Shown here piece after piece: positions 7,751-13,286 of a stretch of DNA of 13,286 nucleotides (position 1 is its first letter; each line of letters opens with the position of its first letter). The notes beneath the pieces were generated by a model that was not told where the DNA came from, did not search any database, and saw only the letters and a list, made by a program, of their open reading frames with translations. Both the position numbers and the translations under genes were made by a program. The DNA comes from an uncultured Lachnospiraceae bacterium (GTDB lineage Bacteria; Bacillota; Clostridia; Lachnospirales; Lachnospiraceae), in the NCBI GenBank assembly GCA_910580005.1, contig CAJTXH010000082.1, forward strand, positions 1-13,286, given 5' to 3'.

Positions 7751-8329
7751 CTACTCAGGTTTAAGGCTGAACAGTTTTGCGCCCACGCCATTACCTGCCG
7801 CCATAACGATTATGTAAATAAATGTTTTTAAATTGTAACTGCCAGCCAGGTGGAAATAAAACATATTGGCTATTGAATGTTCAAATCCAGATAATATAAA
7901 AACCATAACAGGCGCTATTATAAATGCAATATTTTTTGATTTATTATAATTATCAATGGCAAGGTACATCATTACCCCACAAAATACCGATAAGATAAAT
8001 ACATTAAAAATATTATTGTCCAGCTTTTTTGCTGCCAGTGCTGTACTGTCAATATCCATGTGTGCCATTTTTGCCAGAAATGCAGCAATAAAAGTTCCTG
8101 CAAAGTTTCCTGACAGCACAACCAGCATATCCAGAAGCTCTCTGTATCTTTTAATAAAACCAATCTTGCCAGTATATAAATAAAATCCCTGTGTAACTAT
8201 TGTCAGCAGACCAAAAGAAAATAGCAGTGAACCTGTTACCTTATTACCAACTGACAAGTATACAATTCCGCCTATGCCTATCATAAAGCCAGCATAAACA
8301 GCCTTAATAAACATATGTACCTTATCCAT
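7751..8329 (-). CDS. Compact formate/nitrite transporter (FNT) family-like membrane protein
   Basis: A 192-residue integral membrane protein with six predicted helices (about 7-27, 33-52, 65-88, 106-125, 133-157 and 168-187). The stretch SGFEHSIANMFYF (147-159) matches the FNT hallmark around the central pore histidine, here His151; YAGFMIGIGG in helix 1 and SGNFAGT in helix 3 also fit. FNT channels carry formate, nitrite, hydrosulfide or similar small anions. Usual members are about 250-285 residues; this one is shorter because its termini and loops are minimal, not because a helix is missing. An AGGAGG site lies 6 nt before the ATG at 8329. Family fairly sure; substrate unknown. Confidence 0.85.
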   Translation of the reverse strand: MDKVHMFIKAVYAGFMIGIGGIVYLSVGNKVTGSLLFSFGLLTIVTQGFYLYTGKIGFIKRYRELLDMLVVLSGNFAGTFIAAFLAKMAHMDIDSTALAAKKLDNNIFNVFILSVFCGVMMYLAIDNYNKSKNIAFIIAPVMVFILSGFEHSIANMFYFHLAGSYNLKTFIYIIVMAAGNGVGAKLFSLKPE

Positions 8330-8362
8330 GTATAACCTCCTGCAATACTTTATACCAGTTTA

Positions 8363-8391
8363 ATTATACTGTATTTTACAAGTAATGGAAA
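8363..8391 (-). promoter_or_regulatory. Promoter of the FNT-like gene
   Basis: Reverse strand TTTCCA (8386-8391), 17-bp spacer, TATAAT (8363-8368). The -10 is consensus and the -35 matches 4 of 6. The leader is about 25 nt. The promoter could also drive the 355-residue gene and the phosphorelay genes by read-through. Confidence 0.55.
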
Positions 8392-8514
8392 GCATATTAT
8401 AAAAATGTAGTGATGTTTTTATATCCTGCTGTGATAATCTTAAATACATTACAATTACTGGCATATACTTACCTGTCCCTGTTTTGTATAAACATATATC
8501 TATATATGCATATA

Positions 8515-8552
8515 AAAACTGCATAGGTTTTTATACTAAACCTATGCAGTTT
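8515..8552 (-). terminator. Rho-independent terminator of hpf
   Basis: AAACTGCATAGGTTT (8516-8530) and AAACCTATGCAGTTT (8538-8552) form a perfect 15-bp stem with a 7-nt loop. Read leftward the stem runs straight into TTTTTATA. It lies about 75 nt after the hpf stop. The rest of the gap 8392-8514 shows nothing I can name. Confidence 0.85.
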
Positions 8553-8626
8553 ACTTTATAAATACAAAATATAAATAAATATCTGCTATATATTATCTAT
8601 TGTATATAATCTATTTCATATACATT

Positions 8627-9154
8627 TTAAAATTCTGGTTCTATAAGACCAAATGTATTCCCTTTCCTCTTATAAACAACATTTACCTCATCAGTTGTTG
8701 CATTACGGAAAACATAGAAATTATGTCCGAGCAGTTCCATCTGTATACAAGCCTCTTCAGGATCCATAGGCTTCATTGCAAACCTCTTAGAACGGATAAT
8801 CTTAATCTCATCATCCTCTTCTATCTCTTCTTCTACAAAAGCTTTGCTAAGACCTATAGCTGACTGCTGCTGGTCAATAATTTTATTTTTATATTTACGC
8901 AGCTGGCGTTCAATAATTTCCTCAACTAAATCTATAGAAACATACATATCATCACTAACCTGCTCCGCCCTTATTATGTTTCCTTTCATTGGTATGGTAA
9001 TTTCTATTTTCTGCCTCTCTTTCTCCACACTAAGGGTAACATGTACTTCTGTCTCTGGAGTGAAATACCTTTCAAGCTTCCCTATCTTGTCACTAACCGC
9101 AGACCTAAGACCTTCCGTTACATCAATGTTTTTACCACTAATAATGTATTGCAT
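8627..9154 (-). CDS. hpf: Ribosome hibernation promoting factor, long form
   Basis: Binds the 30S subunit and drives 100S ribosome dimer formation in stationary phase or stress. The 175 residues are the usual long-form length. The N-terminal S30AE/YfiA domain covers about 1-95 (MQYIISGKNIDVTEGLRSAV, then the strand pair EVHVTLSVEK and KIEITIPMKG). A charged linker with an acidic EEEIEEDDE run follows. The C-terminal dimerisation domain (about 118-175) includes RSKRFAMKPMDPEEACIQ and the GHNFYVFRNATT segment. AAGGAG lies 7 nt before the ATG at 9154. The gene is monocistronic, with a near-consensus promoter upstream and a strong terminator downstream. Confidence 0.96.
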   Translation of the reverse strand: MQYIISGKNIDVTEGLRSAVSDKIGKLERYFTPETEVHVTLSVEKERQKIEITIPMKGNIIRAEQVSDDMYVSIDLVEEIIERQLRKYKNKIIDQQQSAIGLSKAFVEEEIEEDDEIKIIRSKRFAMKPMDPEEACIQMELLGHNFYVFRNATTDEVNVVYKRKGNTFGLIEPEF

Positions 9155-9184
9155 AATACCACTCCTTTACTATTTATTGTATCT

Positions 9185-9213
9185 ATTATAACGCATGTAT
9201 AGAATATAATCAA
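9185..9213 (-). promoter_or_regulatory. Promoter of hpf
   Basis: Reverse strand TTGATT (9208-9213), 17-bp spacer, TATAAT (9185-9190): near-consensus vegetative promoter with a short leader of about 25 nt to the hpf start codon. Confidence 0.75.
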
Positions 9214-9340
9214 GTAAAAATGCACAAATTTGACATTATTTAAACAGACAAATAGTTTAAATTTAACTAAATTTCCCTTCAAATATTTTCTTTATCAGAA
9301 AATTCTAAAATTCCAGCAACTTATAATTTTATATATTATA

Positions 9341-9373
9341 TTATGCACAATGTTTATTAAAAATTGTGCATAA
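9341..9373. repeat. Perfect 10-bp inverted repeat within the DnaA-box cluster
   Basis: TTATGCACAA (9341-9350) and TTGTGCATAA (9364-9373) flank a 13-bp A/T-rich spacer. The arms contain the two inverted DnaA-box-like sites. Confidence 0.7.
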
Positions 9374-9394
9374 TGTGGATAACTCTGCGGATAA
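9341..9394. promoter_or_regulatory. Cluster of DnaA-box-like 9-mers
   Basis: Four sites in 54 bp: TTATGCACA (9341-9349, forward), TGTGCATAA (9365-9373, reverse TTATGCACA), TGTGGATAA (9374-9382, reverse TTATCCACA) and TGCGGATAA (9386-9394, reverse TTATCCGCA). The first three match the DnaA box consensus TTATNCACA exactly; the fourth has one mismatch. A further one-mismatch TTATTAACA is at 9445-9453. The left flank (9321-9343) is almost pure A/T. DnaA binding is inferred from sequence; function could be initiation, DnaA titration or transcription control. Confidence 0.6.
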
Positions 9395-9487
9395 GTCATT
9401 TTTTAGAGTTTTTTGATAACAATAAAATGTTGACAACCTGTAAGTTATTAACATCCTCCTATAAATGTTTTACATAATATAACTTTT

Positions 9488-9546
9488 TCCGACAAAATCC
9501 GACATACCGTGTCAGATTTTTTGTTTTTTTATCATTAATTGTCAGA
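9488..9546. repeat. Four copies of a TCCGACA/TCTGACA heptamer
   Basis: TCCGACA at 9488-9494 and 9498-9504 (one helical turn apart) and the inverse TGTCAGA at 9510-9516 and 9540-9546. Two of them build the terminator stem; the other two lie outside it. Confidence 0.4.
9495..9530 (+). terminator. Intrinsic terminator pointing right, without a rightward gene
   Basis: AAATCCGACA (9495-9504) pairs with TGTCAGATTT (9510-9519), 10 pairs including one G-U, loop TACCG. Rightward it is followed by TTGTTTTTTT, a textbook tail. Leftward the tail is only TTTTGTCGG, so termination of the XRE gene by the same hairpin is possible but weaker. No rightward gene precedes it within the window. Confidence 0.6.
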
Positions 9547-9554
9547 TTATTTAC

Positions 9555-9977
9555 CTATTGTATAAGACTATATCCAAAATCAAAAAGCATCTCATTAGTA
9601 TCTGTAAGTGTTATATTATGCTGCAGTGCAAATATAATAATACTGTCCCTGCTAATTCTTGCATATAGTATAGGATATCCTGTTGCCTTTAATAAATCTT
9701 GTATTTCCTCAAAAGATAACTTCAGGGTAAAACATATAGCAAGCACTTTATCACGTGAAGGTTTTTTAGTGCCTGATAAAATCTGGTATGTATAAGTCCT
9801 GTCAAGCCCTGAGTTTTTAATAAGCTGTCCGCTTGAAATGCCTTTACTATTTAAAATGTTCCGGATATATTCATGCAGTTCCATTTTAACAAGGTTATCT
9901 TCTTCTTTCTCAATGTAATCCCCTGGCTGTGCAACACCTTTTAAAATTTCTAATAAATCCTGTGTCTTTTTAAGCAT
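9555..9977 (-). CDS. XRE-type helix-turn-helix protein
   Basis: 140 residues. A DNA-binding helix-turn-helix fold spans about 35-95: LHEYIRNILNSKGISSGQLI, then SGLDRTYTYQILSGTKKPSRDKVLAICFTL, with the recognition helix around 58-68. A conserved-looking C-terminal segment (98-139: ATGYPILYARISRDSIIIFALQHN and NEMLFDFGYSLI) follows and may mediate dimerisation or partner binding. The start at 9977 has GGATGG about 10 nt upstream. It follows the ABM-fold gene by 30 nt, so they form one leftward unit, divergent from a membrane protein kinase. Whether it represses this intergenic region or is a substrate of the kinase is not shown by the sequence. Confidence 0.85.
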   Translation of the reverse strand: MLKKTQDLLEILKGVAQPGDYIEKEEDNLVKMELHEYIRNILNSKGISSGQLIKNSGLDRTYTYQILSGTKKPSRDKVLAICFTLKLSFEEIQDLLKATGYPILYARISRDSIIIFALQHNITLTDTNEMLFDFGYSLIQ

Positions 9978-10007
9978 TTATATTTATCCATCCTTTATTG
10001 CATAACA

Positions 10008-10340
10008 CTACTCTCTTATAAAACGTTTGTCAGCTGCTTTTATTCCTTCCTCATCTGACACATATCTCTCCACTTTCATATGCAGGTCATACTTTATTCT
10101 GAGTTCTGTAATTTTTTCCATCATTGGTGACGCATGATGCCTGTCAAGTGCCTGCTGGTTTTCCCAACAGTCAGCCAGCAATACTGTTTCTGGTTCTGCC
10201 ATAGGCAAAAAATAATCATACCTCAGGTTTCCTTCTTCCTTACGTATTGCCATAGCAGTTCCACTGCTTTCCATTTCTTCTGCAAACCTTCTTGCATTGC
10301 CATTTGTGCCTGTATAATAAATATTCACAGCTATACTCAT
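10008..10340 (-). CDS. Antibiotic biosynthesis monooxygenase (ABM) fold protein
   Basis: 110-residue dimeric alpha-beta barrel-type protein. It begins SIAVNIYYTGTNGNARRFAE and carries the ABM pattern EEGNLRYDYFLP followed by LLADCWENQQALDRHHASP, with a His-His pair at 68-69. Family members act as quinol or small-molecule monooxygenases, heme-degrading enzymes or have no known activity; the substrate cannot be told here. The ATG at 10340 has GGAGGG 8 nt upstream. First gene of a leftward two-gene unit with the XRE regulator. Confidence 0.8.
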   Translation of the reverse strand: MSIAVNIYYTGTNGNARRFAEEMESSGTAMAIRKEEGNLRYDYFLPMAEPETVLLADCWENQQALDRHHASPMMEKITELRIKYDLHMKVERYVSDEEGIKAADKRFIRE

Positions 10341-10374
10341 TCTAGTTTCCCTCCAGTTTTACTTTTCTTTTTTA

Positions 10375-10403
10375 ATAATATCACAACAGCGGCATTATTA
10401 AAA
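10375..10403 (-). promoter_or_regulatory. Extended -10 promoter of the ABM-XRE unit
   Basis: On the reverse strand TGATATTAT (10375-10383) is an extended -10 element (TGn plus TATTAT), with a weak TTTTAA at 10398-10403, 17 bp upstream. It gives a leader of about 28 nt. Confidence 0.45.
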
Positions 10404-10476
10404 GTATAATAAATACATTAATTAATAAACAGAAAATCTTTAATGTAAAGGCATTAATCCAAACTAAAAATTAATT

Positions 10477-10505
10477 TTGCATAAGCCAGATAAATAATGT
10501 ATAAT
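10477..10505 (+). promoter_or_regulatory. Promoter of the membrane kinase gene
   Basis: TTGCAT (10477-10482), 17-bp spacer, consensus TATAAT (10500-10505). It is divergent from the ABM-XRE promoter about 95 bp away, so a protein bound between them could control both. Confidence 0.5.
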
Positions 10506-10563
10506 AACAATGCAAAAGAAATCCACAAATAAATACTGCTGGTAATGTAAAAAAGGAATAACT

Positions 10564-11676
10564 ATGGAAAATAACCTGCATATACAATATATTGATGAAA
10601 AATATATAAAACTTGACTTGCTTAGCAATAACCAGGGTTTAGAAACATGGCTTGTAAAGGATAACTGCACTGGAAAATTATTTGTATTAAAAGAAACTAT
10701 GCCAGAACTGGCAGAAATATACAGAACCCTGCAGCTATTCCCAAATAAAAACCTGGCAGCAATATATGAAACTTTCAAACCGGATAATAAATTCATTGTT
10801 ATTGAGGAATTTATAAGCGGTGACACTTTAGAAGAAATTATAAATAAAGGAAATGCCAATGTACATACATCTTTTTATATTATAAAGCAAATTTTGGAAG
10901 TCTTGATTTTCCTTCATGGCATAAATATTATCCACAGGGATATTAACCCCAGAAATATACTGGTTTCAACAGATGGCGTAGTTAAACTTATTGATTTTGG
11001 AATTGCAAGAAAATATAAAGAAGGCTCTTCAAATGATACAGCAATACTTGGAACAGCAGGCTTTGCAGCACCAGAGCAGTTTGGCTTCCAGCAGACAGAT
11101 GGAAGATCTGATATTTATTCACTGGGTGTATTGTTCCATCTGCTTTTGTCAGGCAGTATGCCAAAGGGCAACCAGTGCCTTGACATTGAATACAAAGAAT
11201 TTATACAAAAATGCATATCACTAGACCCGTCCATGCGCTACCAGAGTGCTTTAGAAGCTTATACTGCACTAATTTCTACTACAACAGCCAGCAAGGTTAA
11301 TACTGTCCCCAGCAAACAAGATAACAGCCCTTACTGCCTGCCAGGTTTTAGAAGTAATACCCCTTGGAAAAAAACCCTTTCTATAAGTTTTTATATTATT
11401 ATGGCAATTTATATATTTGCTTCACTTAAAGAATGTTCAAAAACACCAGCTTCTTTTTTCCTTGAATTAACAGCACTGTTTCTATATATTATATTTGCAT
11501 TTATAATTGTTACGGATTATGGAAAATGGACTGGCAGGCTATGGCCAGTTTCCCGTCTTAATAAATCTTTAAAAATATTTATACGTATTATATTTTTTAT
11601 ATTTATATTCTATTATGGTGTAACCATTGAAGAATATGTAAGATATACAATGCTTGGGATTCCCAGACCTAAATAA
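10564..11676 (+). CDS. Membrane-anchored serine/threonine protein kinase
   Basis: 370 residues. A Hanks-type kinase domain spans about 12-240: beta-3 Lys43 (LFVLKET), helix-C Glu near 48-51, catalytic HRD 124-126 with Asn131 (IIHRDINPRNIL), DFG 144-146 (LIDFGIARKY), APE 169-171 (GFAAPEQFG), and Asp183 (GRSDIYSLGVLF). The catalytic residues are intact, but the glycine loop is atypical: LSNNQGLETWLV instead of GxGxxG. A short linker leads to three C-terminal hydrophobic helices (about 272-288, 297-316 and 335-355), placing the kinase on the cytosolic face. There is no PASTA or other extracellular sensor, so it is not a PrkC/PknB orthologue. AAAGGA lies 7 nt before the ATG. It is transcribed alone, ending at a strong terminator, and divergent from the ABM-XRE pair. 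Confidence 0.92.
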   Translation: MENNLHIQYIDEKYIKLDLLSNNQGLETWLVKDNCTGKLFVLKETMPELAEIYRTLQLFPNKNLAAIYETFKPDNKFIVIEEFISGDTLEEIINKGNANVHTSFYIIKQILEVLIFLHGINIIHRDINPRNILVSTDGVVKLIDFGIARKYKEGSSNDTAILGTAGFAAPEQFGFQQTDGRSDIYSLGVLFHLLLSGSMPKGNQCLDIEYKEFIQKCISLDPSMRYQSALEAYTALISTTTASKVNTVPSKQDNSPYCLPGFRSNTPWKKTLSISFYIIMAIYIFASLKECSKTPASFFLELTALFLYIIFAFIIVTDYGKWTGRLWPVSRLNKSLKIFIRIIFFIFIFYYGVTIEEYVRYTMLGIPRPK

Positions 11677-11698
11677 CCTTATTAAAAAATTAATATGT

Positions 11699-11715
11699 GT
11701 ATGCTGCCAGCATAC
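11699..11715 (+). repeat. Small hairpin after the kinase gene
   Basis: GTATGCT (11699-11705) and AGCATAC (11709-11715) form a 7-bp stem with a 3-nt loop. There is no T tail; it sits just ahead of the main terminator and may only protect the mRNA 3' end. Confidence 0.4.
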
Positions 11716-11723
11716 CAAAAATA

Positions 11724-11768
11724 AAAATAACTTGTGTATGATATTAGCACAAGTTATTTTATTTTTAT
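11724..11768 (+). terminator. Rho-independent terminator of the kinase gene
   Basis: AAAATAACTTGTG (11724-11736) pairs perfectly with CACAAGTTATTTT (11748-11760), 13 bp with an 11-nt loop, followed by ATTTTTAT. Confidence 0.85.
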
Positions 11769-11809
11769 ATAAAAAACCTGGAAAGTATTAAAAGAAAGGA
11801 GGATATCAG

Positions 11810-12166
11810 ATGAAAACATCAAGACTTGTAATAGGAATAATTTCATGTGTTTTATTTGTTATAATTTCATTCCAGTCATGCGCAGCCGGTGTAGGAAATG
11901 CGCTTGAAGAAAATGGGGAAGTTAGTGGAAGTGCTGGGTTTATTCTTGCGGTTTGTATGCTGGTTGCAGGAATAGTTGGAATATGCTGCAGGAGATTAAA
12001 AACAGGTACAATAGTGGCTGGTGTATTCTATGCTTTAGGTGGTTTAACTGGTATTACAAATTTTGGTTCATATGCTGATTTACAAATCTGGTCTGTACTA
12101 AGTTTTATTTTTTCAGTAGTTTTTATTGCTACTGGAATAATGCAAAAACAAAAGAAACTGGATTGA
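11810..12166 (+). CDS. Small four-helix membrane protein of unknown function
   Basis: 118 residues, nearly all hydrophobic. Four predicted helices (about 6-25, 42-60, 64-84 and 91-112) are separated by short loops, including a glycine-rich loop CAAGVGNALEENGEVSGSAG between helices 1 and 2. It ends in a basic tail, QKQKKLD. I have an impression of similar small proteins in gut Firmicutes but cannot name a domain with confidence. AAAGGAGG lies 7 nt before the ATG, so the start is secure. No promoter is obvious in the 49 bp after the kinase terminator, so expression may depend on read-through or on a promoter inside the terminator region. It is followed 46 nt later by a lipoprotein gene. Confidence 0.8.
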   Translation: MKTSRLVIGIISCVLFVIISFQSCAAGVGNALEENGEVSGSAGFILAVCMLVAGIVGICCRRLKTGTIVAGVFYALGGLTGITNFGSYADLQIWSVLSFIFSVVFIATGIMQKQKKLD

Positions 12167-12212
12167 TAAATTTTGGTTATACGCAATAAACAACACAGAA
12201 ATGAGGTAAATC

Positions 12213-12977
12213 ATGAAAAAACCAATTAAGCTTTTGCCAATCGTAGTAATATGTTTATCATTGTGTGCCTGTAGCGGAAATACAGATGACGCTACTTCTA
12301 AAAAAGAATATGAAAAAGAACAGCCAGAAGAAACAGGCAGTAAAAAAGAAACTGCAAAAGATACACCAGTACCAGAAAATAATGATGGGACATCACCCAA
12401 TTTATCTGGAACAGACTTAAACAGCCAGGTAAAAGTAAAAGAGTATTCTTATATTGATAGTATTGATACCACATGGTACTGCATGGAAATTACAAATAAT
12501 TCTTCTGTTACGGTTTCTGTTGAAACTAATGTTACAGCAAAAGATAAAAAAGGAAAAACCATAGGGGCAGCATCAGAGTCAGAGGATGCAATAGAGGCTG
12601 GTTATACAGTATGCCTTATGCATATGTTTGATAATGCAGAGCCAGAAAGCTATGATTATACATTATCTGTTAAAGAAGATGAATACAATGAACCTGTTTT
12701 ATCAGATTTATCATATGAAACATCAGACACTGGAGGGAAAGTTATTATTTCTTGTACAAACAATGGTGCGGAGCCAGCAAGGTTTGTACAAGGTAATGTA
12801 TTGTTTTTCTCTGGTAAAAAATTAATAGGGCATAGTTCTGCTTATTTCACTGATGATGATTTTGAATTAAAACCAGGTAATACAATATCTAAAGAATTTG
12901 ATTACTATGGTTACTACAAAAGAAAAAAATACAATAAATTTAAGGTATATTTAACCGGGCGCAAAAACCTGCTATAA
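12213..12977 (+). CDS. Lipoprotein with Ser/Glu/Lys-rich linker and FxLYD-like beta domains
   Basis: 254 residues. A type II signal peptide MKKPIKLLPIVVICLSLCAC has lipobox LCAC with lipidated Cys20. A low-complexity charged linker follows (about 21-70, rich in Lys, Glu, Thr and Pro). The rest (about 72-250) looks all-beta: CMEITNNSSVTVSVETNVTAKDKKGKTIG resembles the start of an FxLYD or immunoglobulin-like domain, and KVIISCTNNGAEPARFVQGNVLFF appears to repeat the pattern. It would sit on the outer face of the membrane. GAGGT lies 5 nt before the ATG. Probably co-transcribed with the small membrane protein. Function unknown. Confidence 0.82.
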   Translation: MKKPIKLLPIVVICLSLCACSGNTDDATSKKEYEKEQPEETGSKKETAKDTPVPENNDGTSPNLSGTDLNSQVKVKEYSYIDSIDTTWYCMEITNNSSVTVSVETNVTAKDKKGKTIGAASESEDAIEAGYTVCLMHMFDNAEPESYDYTLSVKEDEYNEPVLSDLSYETSDTGGKVIISCTNNGAEPARFVQGNVLFFSGKKLIGHSSAYFTDDDFELKPGNTISKEFDYYGYYKRKKYNKFKVYLTGRKNLL

Positions 12978-13008
12978 CTGGTTTATTGGAAGTGAATGGC
13001 ACTTAAAT

Positions 13009-13050
13009 AAATGGCACATGCAACATAATGCATGTGCCATTTGTACTTTC
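13009..13050 (+). terminator. Terminator-like hairpin after the lipoprotein gene
   Basis: AAATGGCACATGCA (13009-13022) and TGCATGTGCCATTT (13029-13042) form a perfect 14-bp stem with a 6-nt loop, 31 nt after the lipoprotein stop. The tail is a modest TTTGTACTTTC. A small AAGTG/CACTT hairpin (12990-13004) precedes it, sharing the ATGGCAC motif. Confidence 0.65.
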
Positions 13051-13074
13051 TCAGGGGGGAGTATAACTTTTGTA

Positions 13075-13117
13075 CAAAGAAAAAAGCTACAAAGCCCATT
13101 ACATAAGCTTTGCAACT
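13075..13117 (-). terminator. Rho-independent terminator of the tRNA genes
   Basis: Read leftward, AGTTGCAAAGC (13117-13107) pairs with GCTTTGTAGCT (13095-13085), 11 pairs including two G-U, then TTTTTTCTTTG. It lies 12 nt beyond the 3' end of tRNA-Leu. Confidence 0.85.
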
Positions 13118-13129
13118 TTCTAATAATAA

Positions 13130-13215
13130 TGCCGCAGACCGGAATCGAACCGGTACGGGTATCACTACCCACGGGATTTTAAGTCCCGGGCGTCTGCCAG
13201 TTCCGCCACTGCGGC
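13130..13215 (-). tRNA. tRNA-Leu (anticodon UAA)
   Basis: 86-nt leucine-type tRNA with a long variable arm. Acceptor GCCGCAG pairs with CTGCGGC, discriminator A; anticodon stem CGGGA/TCCCG with loop CTTAAAA gives anticodon UAA (13179-13181); the T arm has GGTTCGATTCC. CCA is not encoded, as the next bases are TTA. Confidence 0.95.
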
Positions 13216-13235
13216 ATATCAATATTTTACTACAA

Positions 13236-13286
13236 TGGGACCTACAGGGCTCGAACCTGTGACCCTCTGCTTGTAAGGCAGATGCT
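13236..13286 (-). tRNA. tRNA-Val (anticodon UAC), partial
   Basis: The 3' 51 nt are present: anticodon stem TCTGC/GCAGA with loop CTTACAA gives UAC; T arm CAGGTTCGAGCCCTG; acceptor AGGTCCC plus discriminator A. The 5' acceptor and D arm lie beyond the right edge. CCA is not encoded. It is 20 bp upstream of tRNA-Leu in the same orientation, so they are a cluster. Confidence 0.9.

Noticed and set aside
9155..9554. Calling the gap the chromosomal origin outright
   Set aside because: DnaA boxes and the strand switch are suggestive, but no dnaA, dnaN, rpmH or gyr genes flank it and the leftward tRNAs do not fit the simple strand pattern. Kept only as a hypothesis.
10464..10859. Leftward 131-residue open frame opposite the start of the kinase gene
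   Set aside because: It lies antisense to the kinase domain, is hydrophobic without pattern, and overlaps both the kinase promoter and coding region.
9555..11676. Phage-defence or toxin-antitoxin system
   Set aside because: A kinase near an XRE protein invites this, but no nuclease, restriction, toxin or mobile-element gene is nearby and the ABM protein does not fit; there is no positive evidence.
12972..13222. Leftward open frames covering the tRNA-Leu gene and its terminator
   Set aside because: They are read through a clearly folded tRNA and a terminator stem; no ribosome binding site or protein-like composition.
1..13286. CRISPR arrays, insertion sequences, prophage or integration sites
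   Set aside because: No regularly spaced repeats, transposase or integrase-like proteins, or terminal inverted repeats with target duplications were seen. The tRNA genes show no duplicated 3' ends within the window.

Overview
The window is AT-rich, low-GC Firmicutes DNA. Strong AAGGAGG-type ribosome binding sites, a long-form Hpf, a CIRCE heat-shock operator, a hybrid kinase with a PocR-like sensor, and tRNAs without encoded CCA point to the Clostridia, most likely a gut member of the Lachnospiraceae. The family placement is inferred from protein character, not from a marker gene.

Layout: positions 1-71 hold the 5' end of a leftward gene for a secreted or membrane protein, with a leader of up to about 290 nt. 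Next come leftward htpG (509-2602), with its own terminator and a perfect CIRCE palindrome upstream. Further leftward genes are a hybrid histidine kinase (PocR-like sensor, HisKA, ATPase, degenerate receiver, receiver, Hpt; 2887-5601), a double-receiver protein without an output domain (5618-6469), an unrecognised 355-residue protein (6601-7668) and a compact formate/nitrite-transporter-like membrane protein (7751-8329). Then comes hpf (8627-9154) with its own promoter and a 15-bp terminator stem.

The 400-bp gap 9155-9554 holds the hpf promoter, a tight cluster of DnaA-box-like 9-mers (TTATGCACA, twice, inverted; TTATCCACA; TTATCCGCA), and a rightward intrinsic terminator with no rightward gene ahead of it. 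Beyond it a leftward pair encodes an antibiotic-biosynthesis-monooxygenase (ABM) fold protein and an XRE-type regulator. This pair is divergent from a rightward Ser/Thr protein kinase with three C-terminal membrane helices. A perfect 13-bp terminator separates the kinase from a four-helix small membrane protein and a lipoprotein. At the right end are leftward tRNA-Leu(UAA), with its terminator, and a partial tRNA-Val(UAC).

How the genes fit together: most are housekeeping stress or signalling functions, namely chaperone, ribosome hibernation, phosphorelay and membrane kinase. All protein genes left of about 10.35 kb run left and all those right of 10.56 kb run right. With the DnaA-box cluster between hpf and the XRE gene, this makes the gap a candidate DnaA-binding locus (origin-like or titration site). 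The XRE/ABM versus membrane-kinase divergent cluster and the phosphorelay lacking a visible output are the best candidates for undescribed biology. No CRISPR array, insertion sequence, prophage or recognisable defence gene is visible.
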